The position numbers were made by a program, and so were the translations under genes. Below, piece by piece: positions 29,615 through 37,705 of a stretch of 46,538 nt of DNA. Origin of the DNA: an uncultured Pelagibacteraceae bacterium (GTDB taxonomy: Bacteria > Pseudomonadota > Alphaproteobacteria > Pelagibacterales > Pelagibacteraceae); the NCBI GenBank assembly GCA_902555185.1, contig CACDSA010000007.1, positions 1 to 46,538 of the forward strand. The letters are read 5' to 3'. Numbering within the stretch: position 1 is the first letter of the stretch; the number at the start of each line of letters is the position of its first letter. A model generated the notes under the pieces. That model saw only the letters and a program-made list of their open reading frames with translations, did not search any database and was not told where the DNA came from.

Positions 29615-30276
29615 ATGACCTTTTCATTAAATACAATTATTTTAGAGCCACTTTCGAAAGAAAAAACCTAAAAATGCTGTAATACTTTGCCACGGATATG
29701 GTGGTGACGGTAAAGATATTTCAATACTAGCTAGTTACTGGAGAGCATACCTAACAGAAACAATTTTTATTTGTCCAGATGCACCAGAGAAATGTGCAGC
29801 GAGTCCTACTGGATATCAATGGTTTGACTTAATGGATCAAACTCCAGAGCAAATTTTATCAAAATCTTTAGTCGCAGAAAATAAATTAAATAAATTAATA
29901 GACGAAGTAAAAATAAAATATGAATTAAATAGTGATCAAATTGTTATTGGAGGGTTTAGTCAGGGTTGTATGCTTACTCTTCAAACTGGAATTAAAAGAA
30001 AAGATAAAATTAATTCAATCATTGGTTACTCTGGAAGAATTATTAGCTCAGATCATTTATCAAAAAAATATCATTTCTAAACCAAATATTATCTTAATGC
30101 ATGGAGATCTTGATCAAGTTGTTACTATTGAGTCATTTTTAGAGGCCAAGGAGTTTTTTGGAAGACATGATTATGAGATAGAAACAAAAATATTTAAGAA
30201 TTGTGAACATCGTATACCAACTGAGGGGTCAAGTTTGGGTCTTCAATTCATAAAAAAACATTTAAAGCAAAAATAA
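29615..30276 (+). pseudogene. Carboxylesterase/phospholipase (alpha/beta hydrolase), two frameshifts
   Basis: The pieces read as one alpha/beta-hydrolase (Abhydrolase_2, YpfH-like, about 220 aa). It starts at ATG 29615 (MTFSLNTIILEPLSKEK); one surplus A in the six-A run at about 29662-29667 shifts the frame, and removing it gives PKNAVILCHGYGGDGKD and onward. A second surplus A in the seven-A run at 30062-30068 must be removed to pass from DHLSKK to NIISKPNIILMHGD. All catalytic residues are then present: Ser in GGFSQGC, Asp in HGDLDQVV, His in CEHRIPTEG. Either a decaying gene or two sequencing errors. Confidence 0.8.
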
Positions 30277-30334
30277 TAATACCTGTAACATAATTATGAC
30301 TTGATATAATTTTTCGTATCAGTTAGCTTTAAGT

Positions 30335-30904
30335 ATGATTATATCTTCTACAGATAAAGTTCCACTTGAAAAGTGTCCGGCATTAGTTCTTAACGCTGAT
30401 TTTAGGCCTTTGAGTTATTATCCTCTTTCCATTTGGTGTTGGCAAGATGCAGTGAAATCAGTTTTTTTAGACAGAGTAAGTATTGTTTCAAATTATAAGA
30501 GAAAAATAAGAAGCCCATCTTTTGAAATGAATTTGCCAAGTGTCATAGCTTTAAAAAGTTTCATACAACCATCAAAAAATCCAAACTTCACAAGATTTAA
30601 TGTTTTTTTAAGAGACAAGTTTGCTTGTCAATATTGTGGAGATAAAAAAGATTTAACTTTTGATCATTTATTACCCAAATCAAAAGGTGGTCTTACAGAT
30701 TGGAACAACGTAGTGACAGCTTGCTCAAGTTGTAATGTTAAAAAAGGTGGAAAACTTTACAAAGACTGTGACTTAAAACTGACTAGTAAACCTTATGCCC
30801 CAACCGTAGAAGATTTACATAGAAATGGTAGAAACTTTCCGCCAAACTTTTTACATGAAAGCTGGATGGATTATCTATACTGGGATATAGAATTAGAACC
30901 GTAA
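30335..30904 (+). CDS. HNH endonuclease family protein
   Basis: 189-aa protein with a C-terminal HNH fold: structural zinc cysteines C98-x2-C101 (CQYCG) and C130-x2-C133 (CSSC), and the catalytic DHLLPKSKGG with His111. The N-terminal 90 residues (ALVLNADFRPLSYYPLSIWCWQDAVKSV) match the widespread single-copy bacterial HNH protein found in many chromosomes, not a restriction or intron enzyme. Likely nucleic-acid cleavage or repair; substrate unknown. Confidence 0.92.
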   Translation: MIISSTDKVPLEKCPALVLNADFRPLSYYPLSIWCWQDAVKSVFLDRVSIVSNYKRKIRSPSFEMNLPSVIALKSFIQPSKNPNFTRFNVFLRDKFACQYCGDKKDLTFDHLLPKSKGGLTDWNNVVTACSSCNVKKGGKLYKDCDLKLTSKPYAPTVEDLHRNGRNFPPNFLHESWMDYLYWDIELEP

Positions 30905-31438
30905 TTAAATTTTTTCAGAAATCGTTATAGCTATCCTTGATGAAGTTTTGATAACTTTATCTAATATACCGAATAAACCTTTTTTTGTTGCTCCATTTTC
31001 ATAAGCTATATCTTTATGGTCAAGTTCGTCTTGTCTAAACTTCATAATTTTCTTTTTTAATTCCTCTTCATCTTTTCCAAGCTTATAGGTTTGGTCTTTG
31101 TAATGTCCGTCGATTACTTCTTCAACTGATGCAGTACATAACATAGCTGCTTTTTCACCAAGCATGGCAGTTCCAAAACCTAAAGTAACTCCCATTAAAT
31201 CCCAGAGAGGTAAAAGTTTTGTTGGCTGAATATTTCTCTTTTTAATTTCGTTATCAAAGTATTCGTAATGCTCTCTTTCGTGCTCCTTCATCTCTTCAAT
31301 TTTTCTTTTTAAAGATGCATTTTGTTTGAAAGTTTTTAGAGCAAGTAGCTGGCCTTCGTAAATTTTAATAGCGCCACGTTCTCCAGCGTGATCTACTCTT
31401 ATAATTTCTTCTAAAGTTTTTTTATTAGTTTTTTCCAT
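30905..31438 (-). CDS. coq7: Demethoxyubiquinone hydroxylase Coq7
   Basis: Di-iron monooxygenase of ubiquinone synthesis. I prefer the ATG at 31438 (MEKTNKKTLEE) to the in-frame ATG at 31468, which would add ten residues not expected in the family and lengthen the overlap with dsbB. 177 aa. The four-helix di-iron ligands are seen as RVDHAGERGAIKIYEG, EMKEHEREHYEYF, SVEEVIDGHY and RQDELDHKDIAYE. Convergent with the HNH gene. Confidence 0.94.
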   Translation of the reverse strand: MEKTNKKTLEEIIRVDHAGERGAIKIYEGQLLALKTFKQNASLKRKIEEMKEHEREHYEYFDNEIKKRNIQPTKLLPLWDLMGVTLGFGTAMLGEKAAMLCTASVEEVIDGHYKDQTYKLGKDEEELKKKIMKFRQDELDHKDIAYENGATKKGLFGILDKVIKTSSRIAITISEKI

Positions 31439-31907
31439 AATTTTTAATAACTCTAACCATAATACCACTTAACAGGATCGATATAACTGTATTTATTGTA
31501 GCAAGAGATAGTCCAAAAAACTTAAAAGTCACGTCTTTACAGCTTATTGGAGTTTTATTCTGAAGTTGCTTTAACAAATCTTCTTTTGACATATCTTCAT
31601 TTGATGGACTCAAATCGCACACAAAAGACTCACTAAAAAATTCTTGTTCAATCCCTACATGGTAAAAAGAAACTACCGAACCAAAAATAAAAAATAATAG
31701 CACAATACAAGAAATCACTTTTTCAAACTTATTGATTATAAATATTAACGAAACAAGTATTAAAGAGGCTAAATAAGGAATTCTTTCAATTAGGCATAAA
31801 TTACAAGGTTCATGTCTTAATACGTATTGAATGAAATAAGCTATAGCCAAAGATAAAAAACTAAAGGCTAATATACAGTTTAAAATTAACTTATTGTTAC
31901 TCAACAT
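31425..31907 (-). CDS. dsbB: DsbB-family disulfide bond formation protein
   Basis: Inner-membrane quinone reductase that reoxidises periplasmic DsbA-type enzymes. 160 aa, four membrane segments. First redox pair CNLC at 35-38 (HEPCNLCLIERIPYLA), second pair in the periplasmic loop (VCDLS and ISCKDVTFKFFG). It abuts the YqaA gene upstream and overlaps coq7. No dsbA is in the window. Confidence 0.92.
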   Translation of the reverse strand: MLSNNKLILNCILAFSFLSLAIAYFIQYVLRHEPCNLCLIERIPYLASLILVSLIFIINKFEKVISCIVLLFFIFGSVVSFYHVGIEQEFFSESFVCDLSPSNEDMSKEDLLKQLQNKTPISCKDVTFKFFGLSLATINTVISILLSGIMVRVIKNYGKN

Positions 31908-32506
31908 TAGTTAAAAATTATATAAAGGACGACGGCTAAAACCACAATAAAAATTCCAGTTAAAGTAAACCACAGCGCACCTCTTTTCTCAATGAATTCA
32001 CCAAATTTTTTACCAAAAAGAAATGTTAAATAAGAAACTAAGAAAAATCTTAGTCCTCTAGTAAATAAACATATAAAGAAAAATACTGGAAGATTATAGG
32101 CGATCACTCCACTCGTAATAGTAAAAACTTTAAAAGGAAGTGGGGTAAAGCCAGCTAAAAACATAATTCCAAGCCAAGCTAAAAATCCACCTTTTGTAGA
32201 CATCTTATCCTGCATCTCAAAAACTTTTTCTTCGTAACCATAAAATTCAATAATCACCATCGATGCATCTAAAAAGAAAACTCCTAGCATATATCCAAAT
32301 AATCCGCCTAATACTGATCCAGTTGTAGCTATTAGAAATATTCTGAGGTAATCTTCTCTCTTTGCCACTACCATTGGAACTATCATTAAGTCAGGTGGAA
32401 CCGGAAAAAAGAAACTTTCTATAAATGCCACAAAACCTAATAAAGGCTTTGAAAATTTATGTCTAGCAAGCTCAACGCATCTATCGTATAATTTTTTTAA
32501 AATCAT
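31907..32506 (-). CDS. YqaA/DedA-family membrane protein
   Basis: Multi-pass membrane protein of about 199 aa in the DedA/SNARE-associated (YqaA) family. Landmarks are FIESFFFPVPPDLMIVPMV, ATTGSVLGGLFGYMLG and FKVFTITSGVIAYNLPVFFF. Start chosen at 32506 (MILKKLYDRCVEL); an in-frame ATG at 32521 would add five residues. Family members are linked to lipid-carrier flipping and envelope homeostasis, but substrate cannot be told here. Its start overlaps the divergent start at 32505. Confidence 0.88.
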   Translation of the reverse strand: MILKKLYDRCVELARHKFSKPLLGFVAFIESFFFPVPPDLMIVPMVVAKREDYLRIFLIATTGSVLGGLFGYMLGVFFLDASMVIIEFYGYEEKVFEMQDKMSTKGGFLAWLGIMFLAGFTPLPFKVFTITSGVIAYNLPVFFFICLFTRGLRFFLVSYLTFLFGKKFGEFIEKRGALWFTLTGIFIVVLAVVLYIIFN

Positions 32507-32690
32507 GAATTTAAAATGCACAATCCTAAGGTATCTGGCAAGTTTAATATTATCTACAGTTGCTATTTATTCAATCGTTATAGTTGCAGGAATGTTTGGT
32601 GCTGATTACGGTTTTTCACCGGAAGGAACATTTATTATTTGGATTCTGATGGCTATTTTAATCAATCAAAGCGTAACTTGGAAAAAATAA
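32505..32690 (+). CDS. Small hydrophobic protein, unrecognised
   Basis: 61-aa ORF with two likely membrane segments (about residues 8-30 and 42-57), ending in a basic WKK. I do not recognise it. It is supported by the stop at 32688-32690 being immediately followed by the ATG of the next gene, the usual coupling in this genome. Its ATG overlaps the divergent yqaA ATG within a CATG, so any promoter must lie inside yqaA. Confidence 0.6.
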   Translation: MNLKCTILRYLASLILSTVAIYSIVIVAGMFGADYGFSPEGTFIIWILMAILINQSVTWKK

Positions 32691-33740
32691 ATGTCTAAGC
32701 CAATAGATCTAAAAACTGTAAAGATTTTTGAGCCTTTAAAAAAAAAACCATCTTTTGAAAACAAAATTTTTAATACATTAAATTCTGACCAAGTTTACGA
32801 AGTCTTATCTAATAATTCCAATGAAACAGTTACTTTGTGGTTCAAGTTACAACAATCATGGTGCAATAATGCTTATAGCACCTTTAAAGATTACGATAGT
32901 TATTTAATTTTAGTTTATTTGGTAAATCAAGTTTTCCAAAAATATTCAGATCGTTTTCAATATCTTACATTTCAAGAATTTTATGAAAAAACCGAATTAC
33001 ATATTGATAAGATTAACCTTATTGAGATTTCAAAAGAGCTTAATATTCCTAAAGAAACAATAAGAAGAAAAGTTAATTTTTTGCAAAATCAAAATATAAT
33101 TTTTAGAAAAGGGAAATCTATTATTTTTAATAATGCAATAAATCGTGTGCAAAAACCATCTAATTCAAAAAAAATGATGGCAAATTTTCTAGCAAAAACT
33201 AGCTCTATTCTTGGGAAAGAAAACTGGTTTGGAAGACCATTCACAAAAGAAGAAATCGAGATATTTATAGATTCATACTTTACTATATGTTGGCAACATT
33301 GGCTAAGGCTTCAGATTCCTTTTTTAGTAAGACACAGAACCTTTTTTGGTGATTTAGAAACATGGAATGTTTGGGGTGCGATTGGTATCTCACAATTTAC
33401 AGATTATTCAAAACAAATAAAAGGCAGAGTTGTTGAAGATCCTATAACTTACGCAGACTTATATTTGCACCTTTTAAGACATACTCCTAAAAATGGAATA
33501 AATGCATCTTCTATTTCCGAAATTTCAATGATCCCTAGAGCCACTGTGATTAGAAAATTAAAATATCTTTTAAAACAAAAATTAGTTATCAAAAACAAAA
33601 AGCTAGAATATATGCTTCTACCGTCTCCTAAAAACATCAAATCCTTCGAAGAAAATTATATGCATAACCAAAAGCATAAAGCTGGTTTTGTAACAACAAT
33701 TTTCGACCTCATGAAAAACTCTTCCTTTAAAGTAGAATAG
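32691..33740 (+). CDS. Protein with two winged-helix domains, unrecognised
   Basis: 349 aa, no signal peptide or membrane segment. Two similar winged-helix-like units are visible: residues about 108-147 (INLIEISKELNIPKETIRRK) and 270-309 (INASSISEISMIPRATVIRK), each with a helix-turn-helix pattern ending in (T)xxRK, a following helix and a short basic wing. Between them is an aromatic-rich segment (178-225, with ICWQHWLRLQIPF). That suggests a duplicated DNA-binding transcription factor. It directly follows the small membrane protein and precedes a BASS transporter by 14 bases, so it may regulate or be co-regulated with them. Confidence 0.8.
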   Translation: MSKPIDLKTVKIFEPLKKKPSFENKIFNTLNSDQVYEVLSNNSNETVTLWFKLQQSWCNNAYSTFKDYDSYLILVYLVNQVFQKYSDRFQYLTFQEFYEKTELHIDKINLIEISKELNIPKETIRRKVNFLQNQNIIFRKGKSIIFNNAINRVQKPSNSKKMMANFLAKTSSILGKENWFGRPFTKEEIEIFIDSYFTICWQHWLRLQIPFLVRHRTFFGDLETWNVWGAIGISQFTDYSKQIKGRVVEDPITYADLYLHLLRHTPKNGINASSISEISMIPRATVIRKLKYLLKQKLVIKNKKLEYMLLPSPKNIKSFEENYMHNQKHKAGFVTTIFDLMKNSSFKVE

Positions 33741-33754
33741 GAGCTTATAAGATT

Positions 33755-34600
33755 ATGGAAATCGTAACTACAATAGCACCCGTTTGCCTTGCCATAATAA
33801 TGTTCGGTTTAGGTCTTGGCTTAACGGTTGGGGATTTTACAAGGGTCTTAAAAAATCCAAGAGACTTCTTGGTAGGTTTTTTATGTCAGGTGATTTTGCT
33901 TCCAATAATTGCTTTTATTTTAATTAGTATTATTTCACTTCCACCAGAAATAGCCTTAGGAGTTATGGTAATAGCCGCAGCCCCAGGTGGTGTAACCTCA
34001 AATATTCTTACTAAATTTGCAGATGGAGACGTTGCTTTATCAGTAAGTCTAACAGCAATTGTCAGTTTGTTAAGTATTTTTATTGTTCCATTTATAGTCT
34101 TCAATTCGGCTGAATTTTTAGGGATCGAAACTGCAAAAGATATATCAATGTTTAATATAGCAATAAAAATGTTCTTTGTAGTAACCGTTCCTGTTATTTT
34201 TGGAATGATTGTTAGAAATTTAATGACTAATTTTATAGTTTCTAAAACTCTTATCATTCAAAGATTATCGGTAATTTTATTTTTAGTAGTATTTATTGCA
34301 ATTTGGGTAGAGGAATGGGATAGAATTGTTTCTTATATAACTAGAGCAGGGTTAATAGCTTTCATTTTAAATATGACAATGATTTTTGTTGGATATTATG
34401 TTGCAAAATTTTGGACATCAGGAATTGCACAAAGAAAATGTATTTCTTTGGAGTGTGGCTTACAAAATGGAACTTTAGCAGTGTTTGTAACAACACAATT
34501 ATTTGATGATATTATATTTATGGTTCCAACAGCAGCCTACGCATTAGTAATGTTTTGCACTTCTATTATTTTTGTTCTAATAGTAAGAAAAATAAATTAG
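33755..34600 (+). CDS. Bile acid:sodium symporter (BASS) family transporter
   Basis: 281-aa membrane protein with about nine hydrophobic segments. The conserved BASS motif AAAPGGVTSNILTKFADGDVALS is split across residues about 75-97, followed by TAIVSLLSIFIVPF; a second family segment is SLECGLQNGTLAVFVTTQLF. These transporters move organic anions (keto-acids, sterol conjugates, vitamin precursors) with sodium; substrate not predictable. 14 bases after the winged-helix gene and 14 bases before the tRNA. Confidence 0.9.
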   Translation: MEIVTTIAPVCLAIIMFGLGLGLTVGDFTRVLKNPRDFLVGFLCQVILLPIIAFILISIISLPPEIALGVMVIAAAPGGVTSNILTKFADGDVALSVSLTAIVSLLSIFIVPFIVFNSAEFLGIETAKDISMFNIAIKMFFVVTVPVIFGMIVRNLMTNFIVSKTLIIQRLSVILFLVVFIAIWVEEWDRIVSYITRAGLIAFILNMTMIFVGYYVAKFWTSGIAQRKCISLECGLQNGTLAVFVTTQLFDDIIFMVPTAAYALVMFCTSIIFVLIVRKIN

Positions 34601-34614
34601 ATTATATTAAAAAA

Positions 34615-34701
34615 GGGCGAATGGTGGAACTGGTAGACGCGCCGGACTCAAAATCCGGTGGTAGCAATACCTTGAGAGTTCGAGTCTCTCTTCGCCCACC
34701 A
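34615..34701 (+). tRNA. tRNA-Leu (anticodon CAA)
   Basis: 87 bases including an encoded CCA. Acceptor stem GGGCGAA (34615-34621) pairs with TTCGCCC (34691-34697), discriminator A at 34698 followed by CCA. The anticodon arm has CCGGA-CTCAAAA-TCCGG, giving anticodon CAA (reads UUG). A long variable arm and GTTCGAGTC T-arm are typical of type II tRNA-Leu. Confidence 0.97.
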
Positions 34702-34710
34702 TTATGATTT

Positions 34711-35706
34711 ATGAGAATTAAACATTTTTTAATAAACACTTTGCTTATATTATTTAGCGTTTCAATCGCTCTATTATTAGTCGAAATTTTTTTGAGGTTA
34801 AATAATCAAGGGCCATGGGGCAGTCTTGATACTGGTAGAAATGATCCTATAATAAATCAACCTGATAAAATACTCGGATGGGTCCCAAAAAAAGGCAAGT
34901 ATCAGTTTGAACCTTTTTCAAAAAATGGAAAAAAATTTGAAATAAATATTCTAAAAGATGGGTCAAGAGGCCTTAAAAATAATTATAGTAATGGAAAAGA
35001 TAAAATTATATTTTTAGGAGGGTCTGTAACTTTAGGCTGGGGTATAAATGATGATCAGACTTTTGTCTCAAAAATTCAAGAAAATTTAATTAATTATGAG
35101 TTAAAAAATTTTTCAGTCGGAGGATATGGAACTTATCAATCTTTCCTAAGATTAGAGGATTTATTTGATAAACAAGATAAAATTAAAACTGTTATTGTTA
35201 CTTATCTACCGGACCATGCGATTAGGAATATCGGAGATGAATTTTGGTTAAGGACTTTAACAAAATTTACAAGGAGAGGATATGTGAGTTTGCCTTATGC
35301 CTCAATTGATGGGGAAGGCAAACTTTTGAGGATAGAACCAATTTCTTATTTTAGAACCCCGTTTATGGATCATTTATCTATCTCAAACAAAATAGCTAAG
35401 AGAATTATGAGATATAAACTTAAAGATAACCATAAAAATGCTTACCCAGTAACAAACCTAATTTTTGAAGATATGAAAAATTTCCTTGATACAAAAAATG
35501 TAAGGTTGATTGTTTTAAATCTTTCGAATGAAAAAAAAGCTTTAGAGCCATATAAGAGGACATTTGATAAGAAAAAAATAGATACGATTAATTGTAATTA
35601 TGAACAAACTGAGGAACTAACAATTAAAGGCGATGGTCATCCAAATCATTTAATGCATTCTATGTTTGCAGAATGTATTTTTAAAGAATTAAAAAAGATT
35701 ACTTAA
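34711..35706 (+). CDS. SGNH/GDSL hydrolase-like protein, membrane-anchored
   Basis: 331 aa with an N-terminal membrane segment (about residues 7-29) and an SGNH-hydrolase pattern: block I IIFLGGSVTLGWG with Ser105, the block II Gly in FSVGGYGTYQS, and the C-terminal DGHPNHLMH carrying the Asp-His pair. Such proteins act on acyl or acetyl groups of envelope polysaccharides or lipids. Substrate unknown. It starts nine bases after the tRNA and may be read from the tRNA transcript. Confidence 0.82.
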   Translation: MRIKHFLINTLLILFSVSIALLLVEIFLRLNNQGPWGSLDTGRNDPIINQPDKILGWVPKKGKYQFEPFSKNGKKFEINILKDGSRGLKNNYSNGKDKIIFLGGSVTLGWGINDDQTFVSKIQENLINYELKNFSVGGYGTYQSFLRLEDLFDKQDKIKTVIVTYLPDHAIRNIGDEFWLRTLTKFTRRGYVSLPYASIDGEGKLLRIEPISYFRTPFMDHLSISNKIAKRIMRYKLKDNHKNAYPVTNLIFEDMKNFLDTKNVRLIVLNLSNEKKALEPYKRTFDKKKIDTINCNYEQTEELTIKGDGHPNHLMHSMFAECIFKELKKIT

Positions 35707-35733
35707 AATAATTTAATCTAAGAAATAAGTTTT

Positions 35734-37410
35734 ATGGAAATTAAAAATTTAAATAGTTTAATTGATTTATATTTTAATAAATACGCGATAATAAATAAAA
35801 AAAAACCTTTCCTTAAATGGCTGAAATCAAGTGAAAGACCCCATACTTGGGAAGATGTGACTTTAAACATTTTTAAATTAACTTCCAAAATAAAATCATT
35901 AATAAATGATGGAGATAAATGTTTAATTTTATCAGAGAATAGACCTTATTGGTTTATATCTGATATGGCTATAATGAATGCAGGCGGAATTTCAGTTCCT
36001 ATCTTTACAACCTATTCTGCTAATGATTATAAATATATTTTAGAAGATTGTAAGCCTACATTAATATTTGTTTCAAATCAAAATCAATTTAACAAGATTA
36101 AAAAATTTATTAATAATGATATTAAAAAAATTATATCATTTGAAAAGTTAGACACCGACAGTTTATTACTTGGAGAAATACTAGAAAAGGAAATTAGTGA
36201 GAAAATAATTAATAAAGATTTAAAAAGAAATATGCCTGCTTGCATAATTTATACATCAGGGACATCTGGAAATCCCAAAGGTGTTGTTTTAAGTCATGGA
36301 GGTATTTTATCTAACTGTGAAGGTGCTGTAGAATTACTAGAGACATTAACTGAAAAAAGAGATCCAGTTTTTTTGACTTGGTTACCTTTATCACATTCTT
36401 ACGAACACACAGTTCAATTTATACAAATTATTGTTGGAGCAAAAGTTTTTTATGCTGAAAGTTTAGAAAAACTAATTTCTAATATGGTTACTGCCAAGCC
36501 TTCAATTATGACAGCTGTTCCAAGATTTTATCAAAATCTTTTTACTAAAATAAATATGAATTTTGAAAAGCAAAAAGGATTAAAAAGAAAATTAATAAAT
36601 CAAACTTTAAATTTAGGTAAAAAAATACTTAAAAAAGAAGAACTAAATTTTAGTGAAAAAATCATAAATTTTTTGTGCGAAAAATTAGTAAGAAAAAAAA
36701 TTAGAGATCAGTTTGGTGGCAATCTTCAGGCTTTTGTTTCCGGAGGAGGAGCTCTTGATCAAAATATAGGGGAATTTTTAAATGCCGTAGGTCTGCCTAC
36801 ACTTCAGGGATACGGTCTTACCGAGGCATCTCCAGTTGTAAGCTGTAATGTACCAGATTTAGTTAAGGTCGATTCAGTAGGACCTCCGTTTAGGACCAAT
36901 AAAGTCAAAATAGCTGAAGATGGAGAAATTCTCATCAAAGGCGAAAACGTTATGTTAGGATATTTGAATTTAAAGGATGAGACTGAAAAAGTAATCAAAG
37001 ATGGATGGCTCCACACTGGAGATATAGGAGAATTGGATGATAGTGGTTATTTAAAAATTACTGATAGAAAAAAAGATATTATAGTAAATTTAGGTGGAGA
37101 TAACATCTCACCAAGTAAAATAGAAAATATTCTATGTCTAAATGAAAATATTAAACAATCTTTTGTCTACGGTGATAAAAAAAATTATTTAGTTGCTTTA
37201 ATTGTTAGTGAAAAAGAAAATAACAAAGAAAAAATAAAACTTATAATTGAAAATATAAATAAAAATTTAACTTTAATCGAAAAAATAAAAAAATTTGTCT
37301 TAATTCACGAAGAATTTACAATTGAAAACGGAATGTTAACACCAACTTTAAAGTTAAAAAGAAAAGAAATTATAAAAAATTATAAACAACAATTAGAAAA
37401 TCTTTATTAA
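35734..37410 (+). CDS. Long-chain acyl-CoA synthetase (AMP-forming)
   Basis: Adenylate-forming enzyme that activates fatty acids, 558 aa. P-loop YTSGTSGNPKG at residues 173-183, LTWLPLSHSYEHT, the GYGLTEASPVV adenine motif, and the hinge/A8 region DGWLHTGDIGELDDSGYLKITDRKKDIIV. The start follows the SGNH gene by 27 bases. The C-terminus is Lys-rich. Chain-length preference cannot be told from sequence alone. Confidence 0.94.
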   Translation: MEIKNLNSLIDLYFNKYAIINKKKPFLKWLKSSERPHTWEDVTLNIFKLTSKIKSLINDGDKCLILSENRPYWFISDMAIMNAGGISVPIFTTYSANDYKYILEDCKPTLIFVSNQNQFNKIKKFINNDIKKIISFEKLDTDSLLLGEILEKEISEKIINKDLKRNMPACIIYTSGTSGNPKGVVLSHGGILSNCEGAVELLETLTEKRDPVFLTWLPLSHSYEHTVQFIQIIVGAKVFYAESLEKLISNMVTAKPSIMTAVPRFYQNLFTKINMNFEKQKGLKRKLINQTLNLGKKILKKEELNFSEKIINFLCEKLVRKKIRDQFGGNLQAFVSGGGALDQNIGEFLNAVGLPTLQGYGLTEASPVVSCNVPDLVKVDSVGPPFRTNKVKIAEDGEILIKGENVMLGYLNLKDETEKVIKDGWLHTGDIGELDDSGYLKITDRKKDIIVNLGGDNISPSKIENILCLNENIKQSFVYGDKKNYLVALIVSEKENNKEKIKLIIENINKNLTLIEKIKKFVLIHEEFTIENGMLTPTLKLKRKEIIKNYKQQLENLY

Positions 37411-37519
37411 AAATATAATTAAAACTTATTTTATTTGCTTAAAAAAACATTGATATTACTAACTTTTTTAAATTTTCGTAAAAAATAAAAAAAAATTAAA
37501 AAATTTTAATTTTTAAAAC

Positions 37520-37533
37520 TAATTTGCAAATTA
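37520..37533. promoter_or_regulatory. Perfect 14-bp palindrome in the mini-gene control region
   Basis: TAATTTGCAAATTA is self-complementary and lies eight bases upstream of the TTGACA of the mini-gene promoter, a typical place for an operator. Another AT-only inverted repeat (AAAAATTAAAA 37491-37501 with TTTTAATTTTT 37504-37514) sits just before it, and GTTTAAT-T-ATTAAAC spans 37568-37582. The whole 37411-37618 gap otherwise holds nothing I can name. Confidence 0.4.
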
Positions 37534-37541
37534 ATTTGTAT

Positions 37542-37569
37542 TTGACATGAATTTTTAATTAATTAATGT
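37542..37569 (+). promoter_or_regulatory. Candidate promoter of the polybasic mini-gene
   Basis: A perfect TTGACA at 37542-37547 is followed at 16 bases by TAATGT (37564-37569), a weak -10; other -10 choices in this AT-rich stretch are possible. The predicted leader is roughly 45 bases and ends with the ribosome binding site AGGGAG (37609-37614). Confidence 0.45.
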
Positions 37570-37618
37570 TTAATTATTAAACGAATCATTAAGATTTGTT
37601 TTAAACAAGGGAGAAAAG

Positions 37619-37690
37619 ATGGCTAAAAGAAGAAAAAAAGCTAAAAAGAAAACTAAAAAGAAAGCAAAAAAGAGAAGAAGAAGAAGATAG
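37619..37690 (+). CDS. 23-aa polybasic mini-protein, unrecognised
   Basis: ATG at 37619 to TAG at 37688. The peptide begins MAKRRKKAKKKTKK and ends in five Arg: 11 Lys, 7 Arg, 3 Ala, 1 Thr, 1 Met, so 18 of 23 residues are basic and none acidic. A strong Shine-Dalgarno (AGGGAG, four bases before the ATG), an upstream TTGACA and a strong terminator 15 bases after the stop make this look like a well expressed independent gene. It could be a small ribosomal protein (compare bTHX, or the basic bS22/mS38 type), a protamine-like nucleoid peptide or an RNA-binding factor; none is proven. Confidence 0.75.
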   Translation: MAKRRKKAKKKTKKKAKKRRRRR

Positions 37691-37705
37691 TTTTCTCTTT
37701 AACTA

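Noticed and set aside
30335-30904. HNH gene as intron or restriction-modification endonuclease
   Set aside because: No intron, methyltransferase or mobile-element context; it matches the common chromosomal single-copy HNH protein.
31438-31468. Longer start for coq7
   Set aside because: Adds residues with no family match and increases overlap with dsbB to 44 bases.
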